Positions 1 to 6,724 of a stretch of 7,876 bases of DNA are shown piece after piece. This stretch comes from Coriobacteriaceae bacterium (GTDB lineage Bacteria > Actinomycetota > Coriobacteriia > Coriobacteriales > Eggerthellaceae). Within the stretch, counting starts at the first letter, position 1. Each line of letters begins with the position of its first letter. Location of the stretch: NCBI GenBank assembly GCA_015062635.1, contig SUUF01000095.1:1-7876 (forward strand). The letters run 5' to 3'. The notes below the pieces were generated by a model. It ran no database searches and was not told where the DNA came from. It worked only from the letters and a program-made list of their open reading frames with translations. Made by a program: the position numbers and the translations under genes.

Positions 1-827
1 AGGCAGATGAAGCGCCCGCCGATGTTGCAGCGGCCGCATTTGCCCACGCCGCACTTCATGCGCATCTCGAGCGTGGTCAGGATATTGCCCGGGTCATAGC
101 CCTGGTCGCGCAGGGTCTTGGAGCACGTGCGCGAGAGGCTCGGGCCGCCGCAGAGCACGGCGACGCGGCCGTTTTCGGGGCCGATGTTCAAGCCGGCCAG
201 GAACGGGGCGGTGTAAGCGATCGGACCATCCCAGTCGGGCGTGCCGTGGTACACCGAAACGTGCACGTTGGTGTCGGGGCAGCCCACCCATTCGCGGAAC
301 AGCTGGTCCTTGAAGACGAGCTCCTTGTAGGTGGCCGCCGAATACACGAGGTCGATGTGTCCGTAGTCCTCGCGGTGCTCCAGGCAGTAGCGCAGGAACG
401 CACGCACGGGCGGCAGGCCGATGCCGCCGGCGATGAACAGCATGTCGCGGCCCTTGCATTCCTCGTACGGCCACCAGTTGCCGTACGGTCCACGCACGCT
501 CACCTGGTCGCCTTCGGCCAGTTCGTGCATGCGCTCGGTCACCAGGCCCACGCGTTTCACGGTGAACTCGATCCAGTCATCGCTTTGGGCGCTCACGCAG
601 AACATGCACTCGCCGGCATCGAGCACGCCGAACATGCCCAGCTGGCCGGGCTTGGCGTCGAAAGGCTTCTTCCCGTCGAGCGTTTGCAGGCGGAAGCTCT
701 TCACGTCGGAGGTTTCCTCGGTGATCTTGATGAGCTTGCACACTTGCGGGATCAGCGGACGGTCGCCTGAAGCGCCGCCGTGTTCGATGTGGATGCCGCC
801 CACGGCCTGCGTGTTCGTGCTAGTCAT
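1..827 (-). CDS. flxA: FlxA-like FAD/NAD-binding, 2Fe-2S electron-transfer subunit (partial, 3' end off window)
   Basis: The frame is open from an ATG at 825-827 to the left edge, giving 275 visible residues; only a short C-terminal end is missing. It belongs to the ferredoxin-NADP reductase-like family of PyrK and hydrogenase/sulfhydrogenase gamma subunits. Residues ~25-120 look like the FAD-binding barrel (FCVSA at 76-80, RGPYGN at 112-117). The NAD-binding fold follows, with AGGIGLPP at 133-140 and CGGPS at 226-230. The C-terminus has the 2Fe-2S motif C259-x4-C264-x2-C267-x7-C275, typical of this family. Expected role: NADH oxidation, passing electrons to the Flx iron-sulfur subunits and HdrA in the cytoplasm. 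The start overlaps the flxB stop by 8 bases (ATGACTAG) and is preceded by GGAG at 834-837 with a 6-base spacer. The 20-residue N-terminus before the barrel has no recognised motif. Family assignment is firm; the flxA name rests on the operon context. Confidence 0.88.
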   Translation of the reverse strand, partial: MTSTNTQAVGGIHIEHGGASGDRPLIPQVCKLIKITEETSDVKSFRLQTLDGKKPFDAKPGQLGMFGVLDAGECMFCVSAQSDDWIEFTVKRVGLVTERMHELAEGDQVSVRGPYGNWWPYEECKGRDMLFIAGGIGLPPVRAFLRYCLEHREDYGHIDLVYSAATYKELVFKDQLFREWVGCPDTNVHVSVYHGTPDWDGPIAYTAPFLAGLNIGPENGRVAVLCGGPSLSRTCSKTLRDQGYDPGNILTTLEMRMKCGVGKCGRCNIGGRFIC

Positions 828-1818
828 GGTAGGCTCCAATCTCGTCGATGAGGCGCGTGATATCCAGCGCCACCGGGCACTTCTCCACGCAGCGGCCGCA
901 GCCCACGCAGAGCGTCTTGCCGTAGCGCTCCTCGAAGTAGTTCAACTTGTGCATGAAGCGGTTGCGCACGCGCTCCTTCTTCTGCGGACGGGGGTTGTGG
1001 CCGCCGGCCATTGCCGTGTACTGGCTGAACATGCACGAATCCCAGCAGCGGAAGCGCACGCCTTCCTTCATGCGGTTTTCCTGGGAAATGTCGAAGCAGT
1101 GGCAGGTGGGGCACACGTACGTGCAGGTGCCGCAGTTCAGGCACTTCACGGCCAAGTCGTCCCACAGCGGCGCGTCGAACATGTTGTCGAGCTTCTCCTT
1201 CACGCCGTCCATCTGCACCTTCAGGGTGCATGCGGTGGCGGTGGGCTCGGGCGTGCCCTCTTCCAGGTAGCCGGATTTCTTCCACTCCTCCACCACCTGC
1301 TCGCCCTGCGGCGTGTAGGCCTCCACGATCCAGTCGTCGCCGGCATCGCGCAGCATCACGTCGGCGTTGGGCGCATCGGTGGGGTCGACGCCCATCGAAT
1401 CGCAGAAGCAGGTCTGCGCCGGGGCCGCGCATCCGATGCACACGGTGAGCAGCTTCTCACGCGCATTTGCGTAGAACTCATCGACGAATCCCTTGGTCAG
1501 GAACACGTCGTCGAGGCACACGAGCGACCGCATGTCGCACGGGCGGATGCCCACGATGGCGCGGGGGACGCTCTCGTCGTATTCCTCGATATGGTAGTTG
1601 CCGTCATCGCCCAAATGGAAGCTGTACATCTTCTGGGTCTGCGGGAACAGCAGGTCTTTCGGCGGCATCAACGTGTTCGCCAGGTCGAGCGCGGGCGGCA
1701 CCGTGCCGTCGTAGCGCGCGAATTTCGCGACGCCGTCGACAATGGCCGGCACGTACACCTCGCGGCTCTGCACGAGGTTCGCGAGCACGGCGTTGATCAT
1801 TCCCTTATGCAATATCAT
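820..1818 (-). CDS. flxB: FlxB-like 4Fe-4S dicluster protein (AsrA / sulfhydrogenase beta-like)
   Basis: A 332-residue cysteine-rich protein resembling anaerobic sulfite reductase subunit A and sulfhydrogenase beta subunits (HydB family). Residues 1-200 hold the family's N-terminal domain, with GIRPCDMRSL at 90-99 and cysteines at 94, 101, 127, 130, 137 and 139. The C-terminal half has two ferredoxin motifs: C226-x2-C229-x2-C232-x3-C236 and C304-x2-C307-x2-C310-x3-C314. Extra cysteines lie at 239, 241, 258 and 262. Expected role: electron relay between the NADH-oxidising FlxA and the FlxC/FlxD/HdrA side. AsrA and HydB are likewise paired with an FAD/NAD partner of the FlxA type, which supports the pairing. 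I prefer the ATG at 1816-1818 because AGGGGG at 1827-1832 sits 8 bases upstream. A GTG at 1825-1827 (three more residues) lies inside that ribosome site, and a later ATG (Met7) has poor spacing. FlxB versus FlxC lettering follows gene order and could be swapped. Confidence 0.85.
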   Translation of the reverse strand: MILHKGMINAVLANLVQSREVYVPAIVDGVAKFARYDGTVPPALDLANTLMPPKDLLFPQTQKMYSFHLGDDGNYHIEEYDESVPRAIVGIRPCDMRSLVCLDDVFLTKGFVDEFYANAREKLLTVCIGCAAPAQTCFCDSMGVDPTDAPNADVMLRDAGDDWIVEAYTPQGEQVVEEWKKSGYLEEGTPEPTATACTLKVQMDGVKEKLDNMFDAPLWDDLAVKCLNCGTCTYVCPTCHCFDISQENRMKEGVRFRCWDSCMFSQYTAMAGGHNPRPQKKERVRNRFMHKLNYFEERYGKTLCVGCGRCVEKCPVALDITRLIDEIGAYHD

Positions 1819-1826
1819 CGTCGCCA

Positions 1827-1832
1827 CCCCCT
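1827..1832 (-). promoter_or_regulatory. Ribosome binding site of flxB (decides the start)
   Basis: On the minus strand AGGGGG overlaps the flxC stop codon TAG (1831-1833) and lies 8 bases before the ATG at 1816-1818. It also overlaps an in-frame GTG at 1825-1827, which makes that GTG an unlikely start. Stop-codon overlap suggests that ribosomes finishing flxC re-initiate on flxB. Confidence 0.65.
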
Positions 1833-2691
1833 ACATGAATTCTTCGGGGTCGGATGTTTCATAGGTCATCAGCTTTTCCTTGGTCTCGCCGATTTCCATA
1901 CCCGATTCGAACTCGCCGAACAGGTCGTTCATGTCGCGGATGACCTTGCGGTTCATCGTCATCAGCGGCAGGTCCATCGGGCATACGCGCTCGCACTCGC
2001 CGCACTCGATGCAGCGGTCGCCGATGTGCATCACGCGCGTGATGCCGTAGAAGCGGTTTTCGGGCAGGTTGTTCTGCTTGCCCACCCAGTCTTCGCGACG
2101 GGCGTCGACGAAGCACTCGCGGCACGTGCAGCAGGGGCATACGTCGCGGCAGGCATAGCAGCGGATGCACTTCGAATACACGCGCTCGAAATAGGCGGCG
2201 CGTTCCTTCTGGCTCATGGCCTCGACGGCTTCCACTTCGGCGAAGCGCCCGTCGGGGGTTACTTCGTCGACCTTCTCGCCGATGAACTCGTCGAAGAGCA
2301 CGGCGTTCTTATGCCGGCATTCGAGGCACTTCTTCAGGGGCGCGTCGTTTATGTCACGCATGCCCGGGCAGCCGACGCCGATGAGGTACACGTCGTCGCG
2401 GCTGATTTCCTTGTCGTTTATCAGGCGCACGATGCCACGCGAATCGCAGCCGCGCACCACGATGCCCACACGTCCGCGATAGGCGAGATCGCGTGTGTAT
2501 TTAGCCAGGGTGTTCACGCAATACTCGTTCCAGACGAGCTTTTCGGCTTGGGCGGCGGTGCTTGCCACGAGCGGCGTGGTCTGATGGGGGAACCGGCCGT
2601 TCTCCCAACCGAGGAACGTGGCGACTTCGCCCGATTCGAGCAACTCGGCAGCGCGGGTGCGTACTGCCTGCTCGACTTCTGCCATCGTCAT
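1831..2691 (-). CDS. flxC: FlxC-like 4Fe-4S ferredoxin subunit with FrhB-like N-terminal region
   Basis: A 286-residue soluble iron-sulfur protein. The N-terminal part (about 1-135) resembles the F420-hydrogenase/dehydrogenase beta-subunit type, with VVRGCDSRG at 78-86, GVGCPG at 105-110 and the cysteine pair C122-x2-C125. The C-terminal part has two ferredoxin motifs. The first, C175-x2-C178-x2-C181-x3-C185, runs straight into a dense cysteine patch at 187, 188, 190 and 193. The second is C227-x2-C230-x2-C233-x3-C237. Residues 240-286 are a charged tail rich in Glu and Met. Expected role: relay of electrons from FlxA/FlxB toward FlxD and HdrA. The start overlaps the flxD stop as ATGA, with a near-ideal ribosome site 9 bases upstream; a second in-frame ATG (Met3) is 6 bases downstream and less well spaced. 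FrhB-like proteins can bind flavin, but I see no clear flavin motif, so it may only carry clusters. The iron-sulfur role is clear; the exact subunit letter is inferred. Confidence 0.82.
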   Translation of the reverse strand: MTMAEVEQAVRTRAAELLESGEVATFLGWENGRFPHQTTPLVASTAAQAEKLVWNEYCVNTLAKYTRDLAYRGRVGIVVRGCDSRGIVRLINDKEISRDDVYLIGVGCPGMRDINDAPLKKCLECRHKNAVLFDEFIGEKVDEVTPDGRFAEVEAVEAMSQKERAAYFERVYSKCIRCYACRDVCPCCTCRECFVDARREDWVGKQNNLPENRFYGITRVMHIGDRCIECGECERVCPMDLPLMTMNRKVIRDMNDLFGEFESGMEIGETKEKLMTYETSDPEEFM

Positions 2692-3377
2692 GCGCGATCA
2701 CCTCCCTTCGCAAGGTCGGCGGGCACGAACGGAACCTCGTCCTTGTGCAGCGGCCCGAGCTTGCGAATCTGCTCGCATACCTCGGTGACGGTGTCGCGGA
2801 ACTTGCCCGCTTCGGCACCCGAAATCCAGCGCACCTGGAAACGTTCGGGCTCGAGCCCCTCGAATTCCAGCAAGCGCTTGAAGATGAGCATGCGCCGGCG
2901 CGTGTAGTAATTGCCCGACACGTAATGGCAGTCGCCGGGGTGGCAACCGCACACGAGCACGGCGTCGCAGCCCTTGTTCAGGGCCTCGATGACGAACTGC
3001 GGGTTGATGCGCCCCGAGCAGGGCACGCGCAGCACGCGCACGTCGGCCGGGTAGTTCATGCGGTTCAAGCCCGCCAGGTCGGCGCCGGTGTACGTGCACC
3101 AATGGCAGCAGAATGCCACGATGCGCGGCTTCCAGGAATCGGGGGCCTTGAACCGCATCGTCGAAGCGGCATCGGCAACGCCGGGCATCTCCCATACCGA
3201 CATGTCGTCGGGCCACTGTTCGGTGTTGTGTCCGCTGCCGGGCAGAGCATCGTCGTTCAGCGTTCCCGAAACCACATCGGGCGAGATGCGCTCGGGGTCC
3301 AGACGGTACCGGAGCAGCTCTTCGTCGCGCTTGCGCTGCTTTCGGCTGCTATGGAATCCTCCGTCTACCATTGGCAT
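2688..3377 (-). CDS. flxD: FlxD, MvhD/FlpD-like 2Fe-2S subunit with N-terminal extension
   Basis: A 229-residue protein whose residues ~85-205 match the MvhD/FlpD family (methyl-viologen-reducing hydrogenase delta subunit), which joins an electron donor to HdrA. Family cysteines are visible: FCCHWC at 89-94, VPCSG at 118-122, and VCGCHPGDC at 142-150 (C143, C145, C150). These regions hold the cysteines that ligate the 2Fe-2S cluster in this family. Expected role: docking the Flx NADH-dehydrogenase module onto HdrA and passing electrons to the bifurcating FAD. Family members are usually about 140 residues. Here about 80 residues precede the domain; they are polar, begin with a basic stretch (SRKQRKR at 11-17) and match no domain I recognise. 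The first ATG (3375-3377) is 10 bases after GGAGG; the alternative Met3 would be 16 bases away. The start overlaps the hdrA stop by 13 bases, and the stop overlaps flxC by 4. Confidence 0.9.
   Translation of the reverse strand: MPMVDGGFHSSRKQRKRDEELLRYRLDPERISPDVVSGTLNDDALPGSGHNTEQWPDDMSVWEMPGVADAASTMRFKAPDSWKPRIVAFCCHWCTYTGADLAGLNRMNYPADVRVLRVPCSGRINPQFVIEALNKGCDAVLVCGCHPGDCHYVSGNYYTRRRMLIFKRLLEFEGLEPERFQVRWISGAEAGKFRDTVTEVCEQIRKLGPLHKDEVPFVPADLAKGGDRA
2696..2708 (-). promoter_or_regulatory. Extended ribosome binding site of flxC inside the flxD tail
   Basis: The minus strand reads AAGGGAGGTGATC, which matches the 16S 3' end over almost its whole length. It is 9 bases (from GGAGG) before the flxC ATG at 2689-2691. 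It lies in the last codons of flxD, encoding Lys-Gly-Gly-Asp. Confidence 0.75.
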
Positions 3378-5347
3378 AGCGCATCCACCTCCCTCATGAT
3401 CGATTCATTCGTGTAGCCCAGCAGGTCCATCGCGCCAGAGCGGCACGTGACGGTGCAGGCGCCGCAGCCCTGGCACAGGCCCGGGTTGATTTGCGCGACC
3501 GTGCGGTCGACGTGTTGCGAGTTCTCGCGGAAATGCTTGGTGACGAGCGATATGGCGCCGTACGGGCAGATGTTCACGCACGCGCCGTCGCCTTGGCAGA
3601 GCGATTCGTTCACGCGCGAGATCTGCGGGTTCGACTCGAGCGACGGCTTGTTCAAAAGGCCGATGACCTTCGCCGCTGCGGCGCCCGCCTGGCATACCGT
3701 GTCGGGGATATCCTTCGGGCCCTGACACACGCCGGCCAGGTACACGCCGGCGGTGTTCGTCTCGACCGGGCGCAGCTTCGCGTGCGCTTCCACCAGCCAG
3801 TTGTCTTTGTCGCGCCCCACGCCGAACATCGCGGCGACTTCGTCGGCGCCGGTGCTCGGCACCATGGCCGTCTCGAGCACCACCATGTCGGCGTCCACGC
3901 GCACCGGCCGGCTCGAGAGCGTGTCCTCGCCCAGGCAGATGAGCTTGCCGTTTTCCTCGTAGATCTTCGAGACACGTCCGCGCAGGTAGTTCGCACCATC
4001 ATGCACGGCGTTCCGGTAGAACTCGTCGTAGTTCTTGCCCGGCGTGCGCACATCCATGTAGAACACGTAGCAGTTGCCGTCGGGAACCTTGTCCAGGTAT
4101 TGGTGCGCATGCTTCGCGCCGTACATGCAGCAGGCGCGCGAGCAATACGACACGCCCTTGTGCGGGTCGCGGCTGCCCACGCACTTCACGATGACGACGC
4201 TCTTCGGCTCCTTGCCGTCGCTCGGGCGCAGGATGTGGCCCTCGGTGGGGCCGCTCGCGTTCACCAGGCGCTCGAACTGCAGGCCGGTTATGACGTCGGG
4301 GTAGGCGCCGCCGCCGTATTCGCCGTAGATCTTCTTCCAGTCGATGAGCTCGTAGCCAGTCGCGAAGATCACGGCGCCATAGGTCTCGGTGGTCACGCGG
4401 TCTTCATCGTCGTAGCGGATGGCGCCGGTCGGGCAGATCTTCGCGCACACGCCGCACTTGCCCTCGGTGAGCTTGCGGCAGTGCACGGGGTCGATGACGG
4501 GCTTGGCGGGCACGGCCTGCGCGAACAGCTTGTAGATGCTCGTGCGCTCGCTCATACCCTGGTCGAATTCGTTGGGAACTTTGCTCGGGCACTTCGTCTC
4601 GCAAGCGCCGCAGCCGGTGCACAGGTTGTAGTCGATGTACTTGGCCTTCTCGCGGATGGTCACCTCGAAGTTGCCCACGTAGCCGCTCATGGCTTCGACT
4701 TCGGCCAGCGTCTTCACGGTGATGTTCGGGTGGTTGCCCACTTCCGACATCTTCGGCGTGCAGATGCAGGCCGAGCAGTCGAGCGTGGGGAAGGTCTTGT
4801 CGAGCATCACCATGTTGCCGCCGAGCGAGCTCTTCTTCTCGACGATGGTTACGGGGAATCCCGCATCGGCGATGTCGAGCGCCACCTGCATGCCGGCGAT
4901 GCCGCCGCCGATGACGAGCGCGCGCTTCGTCACGGGAATCTGCGTGGTCTTCAGCGGCGAGAGCTTGTCGACCTTCGCGACGGCCATCTTGATGAGGTCG
5001 ATGGCCTTGGCGGTTGCCACCTGGCGGTCCTTGTGCACCCAGCTGCATTGCTCGCGCAGGTTCGCGACCTCCAGCATATAGGGGTTCACGTCGGTGGTCG
5101 CCAAGAGCTTGCGCCAGGTGAGCTCGTGCATGCGCGGGCTGCAGGTGCCCATGACGATGCGGTCGAGCTTGTGTTCCTTGATGACCTCGCGCACCAAGTC
5201 CTGGCTTGGGTCGGAGCACATGTATTTGTTGATCTCCACGTGGACGACGTTCGGCAGCTTGGCGGCCGCTTCGCCCACTTTCTCCACGTCCACCGTGGCG
5301 GAAATGTTCGTGCCGCAATGGCAGATGAAGACGCCGATCCTACTCAT
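3365..5347 (-). CDS. hdrA: HdrA, FAD and multi-4Fe-4S bifurcating subunit
   Basis: A 660-residue, full-length HdrA, the flavin subunit that in this family bifurcates electrons between ferredoxin and the HdrBC disulfide-reducing arm. The N-terminal domain (1-~135) has Cys 9, 11, 44, 69 and 101. The FAD Rossmann motif is GGGIAG at 147-152, followed by the HdrA signature CSACIC at 191-196. An inserted ferredoxin domain carries C243-x2-C246-x2-C249-x3-C253, then C290, C298-x2-C301-x3-C305. The family motifs KCVGSRD (388-394), YCSRACCMYG (401-410) and QGPKDIPDT (542-550) are all present. The C-terminal ferredoxin domain has C584, C590 and C594 with Asp587 in place of the second Cys, then an intact C625-x2-C628-x2-C631-x3-C635. 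All family cysteine positions I recognise are ordinary Cys; no in-frame TGA suggests selenocysteine. The ATG at 5345-5347 overlaps the hdrB stop by 8 bases and has a near-perfect ribosome site 9 bases upstream. QmoA/B-type paralogues are unlikely given the HdrB and HdrC neighbours. Confidence 0.96.
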   Translation of the reverse strand: MSRIGVFICHCGTNISATVDVEKVGEAAAKLPNVVHVEINKYMCSDPSQDLVREVIKEHKLDRIVMGTCSPRMHELTWRKLLATTDVNPYMLEVANLREQCSWVHKDRQVATAKAIDLIKMAVAKVDKLSPLKTTQIPVTKRALVIGGGIAGMQVALDIADAGFPVTIVEKKSSLGGNMVMLDKTFPTLDCSACICTPKMSEVGNHPNITVKTLAEVEAMSGYVGNFEVTIREKAKYIDYNLCTGCGACETKCPSKVPNEFDQGMSERTSIYKLFAQAVPAKPVIDPVHCRKLTEGKCGVCAKICPTGAIRYDDEDRVTTETYGAVIFATGYELIDWKKIYGEYGGGAYPDVITGLQFERLVNASGPTEGHILRPSDGKEPKSVVIVKCVGSRDPHKGVSYCSRACCMYGAKHAHQYLDKVPDGNCYVFYMDVRTPGKNYDEFYRNAVHDGANYLRGRVSKIYEENGKLICLGEDTLSSRPVRVDADMVVLETAMVPSTGADEVAAMFGVGRDKDNWLVEAHAKLRPVETNTAGVYLAGVCQGPKDIPDTVCQAGAAAAKVIGLLNKPSLESNPQISRVNESLCQGDGACVNICPYGAISLVTKHFRENSQHVDRTVAQINPGLCQGCGACTVTCRSGAMDLLGYTNESIMREVDALCQW

Positions 5348-6719
5348 GGCCCATCACCTCCTCGTGCGTGGCATCCACGCCCGGCACGTGTTCGGCTCCC
5401 TCGGGTGCGGGCTCCTTGTGGTCCGCCTCGTCGCTGTGGTCGCTCGCGTCGTCGTGCATGTTCTCGAATGCGGCGCGGGCATCGGCGCGCAGGCGCACAC
5501 GTGCCAGCTCTTCGGCCTGCTGGGCGAGTTCCTGGCGCAGCTTGTCGGCGGCGTTGCGGGCGGCGTTGAGTTCCGCCTGCTTCGCGGCCAGGGCTTCCTG
5601 GGCGCTGCGCAGCGCGCGTTCCTCTTCGGCATATTGCGGCTTTTGGTACAGGGTCGTTGCCGCTGCAGGCTTCTTTTTCTCGGTGGGCTTCTTCTTGGGC
5701 GCTTCCTCGGCGGCGGGCTTCGCCTTCTTGGCGCGAGCTGCCTGCGCGGCGGCGATCTTCGCGGCGCGCTCGGCTTCCTTGCGGGCAGCCTCTTCGGCCG
5801 CGGCGCGTTCCTCGTTGGCGATCTTCAGGCCGCGCAGCTCGGCTTCCATCAGGAACTCGCGCGCAGGGTAGAAGTGGATGTCGGTGCCCAGCTCGTCGGC
5901 ACGTCCGCCCATGGCGGCGCCGATAAGCTCGGTGAAGTAGTAGACGGGAATGTCGAAGGGCTCGAGGCCGCGTGCAACGCGCATCTTGTTTATTTCCGCA
6001 ACGCGCATATCCAGGTTCAGCTGGCAGAGCGGGCACGTGGTCGCGATGCATTCGGCTCCATTTGCCGCTGCGTTTTCGAAAATGCGGTCGATGAGCCGAT
6101 GCGCGATGCCGGGCATCGCCACCGACTGGCTGCCAGAGCAGCATTCGGTCTTGAAGGCCCAGTCAACCGGCTCGGCGCCCACGGCGCGCAGCAGCTCGTC
6201 CATGCTCTGCGGGTTCTCGGCGTCGTCGAACGATTCGTCATTCACCGGGCGTACGATGGTGCAGCCGTAATAGCAGGCCACCTTCAGCCCGCGCAGGGGT
6301 TTCAGGGCTGCGGCCTTCACGGCTTCGGTCACCTCTTCGTCGGCGAAGGCCTCGAGCAAGCTCACAACCCGGGCCTTGCCCTCGTACGGCTGCTCGATTA
6401 TCTCCTCGATGCGCTCGCGGTTCGCGTCGCTTTCGCGTACGAAGCGCCGCGCGTTTTGCAAGGCCTGGTAACAGCCGGCGCACGGCGCCACCACGTCGGG
6501 GCTGCCTTCCATCTGCTCGGCGATGGCCAGGTTGCGCGCGGAAAGCGCCTGTCCCAATTCGTGGTTCGTGAGCTTAGCCGCGCTCGTGCCGCAGCAGTTC
6601 CAGTCGGGAATCTCGGTCATCTTGAAGCCGATGCGGTCGGTGACGTACTTCGTCGACTTCGTGAACGAGAGGCCGGTCGATTCCGCGGAGCATCCGGGGA
6701 AGTATGCGTAGTTCTTCAT
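5340..6719 (-). CDS. hdrB: HdrB with intact CCG motifs and a long C-terminal extension
   Basis: A 459-residue protein; residues 1-~295 are a complete HdrB, the heterodisulfide-reductase catalytic subunit. Both noncubane 4Fe-4S cluster motifs are intact: C10, C42-C43, C80-x2-C83, and C149/C153, C193-C194, C229-x2-C232. In characterised HdrB these clusters cleave and reduce a disulfide; the substrate here is unknown. HdrB is normally about 290-300 residues. The remaining ~165 residues are extra: a charged Ala/Glu/Lys/Arg helix-like stretch (about 289-333), a Lys/Pro/Ala linker (334-357), a second probable coiled coil (364-415), and an acidic, His-containing end (421-459; 6 His and 13 Asp/Glu in 39 residues). 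The frame stays open with normal codon use, so this looks like a genuine fusion rather than an error. The ATG at 6717-6719 gives the conserved HdrB N-terminus MKNYAYFPGC; the frame extends upstream into hdrC but that part is a shadow of hdrC. The gap to hdrC is 5 bases, with GGTGAT just before the start. Confidence 0.94.
   Translation of the reverse strand: MKNYAYFPGCSAESTGLSFTKSTKYVTDRIGFKMTEIPDWNCCGTSAAKLTNHELGQALSARNLAIAEQMEGSPDVVAPCAGCYQALQNARRFVRESDANRERIEEIIEQPYEGKARVVSLLEAFADEEVTEAVKAAALKPLRGLKVACYYGCTIVRPVNDESFDDAENPQSMDELLRAVGAEPVDWAFKTECCSGSQSVAMPGIAHRLIDRIFENAAANGAECIATTCPLCQLNLDMRVAEINKMRVARGLEPFDIPVYYFTELIGAAMGGRADELGTDIHFYPAREFLMEAELRGLKIANEERAAAEEAARKEAERAAKIAAAQAARAKKAKPAAEEAPKKKPTEKKKPAAATTLYQKPQYAEEERALRSAQEALAAKQAELNAARNAADKLRQELAQQAEELARVRLRADARAAFENMHDDASDHSDEADHKEPAPEGAEHVPGVDATHEEVMGHE
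5352..5363 (-). promoter_or_regulatory. Extended ribosome binding site of hdrA inside the hdrB tail
   Basis: The minus strand reads GAGGAGGTGATG, with GGAGG ending 9 bases before the hdrA ATG at 5345-5347. It is also the coding sequence for Glu-Glu-Val-Met (residues 453-456) at the end of the HdrB extension, so the HdrB C-terminus is constrained by the start signal of hdrA. Confidence 0.75.
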
Positions 6720-6724
6720 CGCTA

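Noticed and set aside
421..2907. Very long open frame on the plus strand (828 codons) opposite flxB and flxC
   Set aside because: It is antisense to genes with clear iron-sulfur motifs, its translation is low-complexity His/Ala/Val/Arg-rich with no domain, and such frames are expected opposite GC-rich genes.
3365..5347. Selenocysteine in HdrA as found in some homologues
   Set aside because: All family cysteine positions I recognise are coded as Cys and there is no in-frame TGA.
3491..5569. Long plus-strand open frame (692 codons) opposite hdrA
   Set aside because: Composition is His/Val/Ala/Arg-rich and it mirrors hdrA codon bias; no motif, no ribosome site of note.
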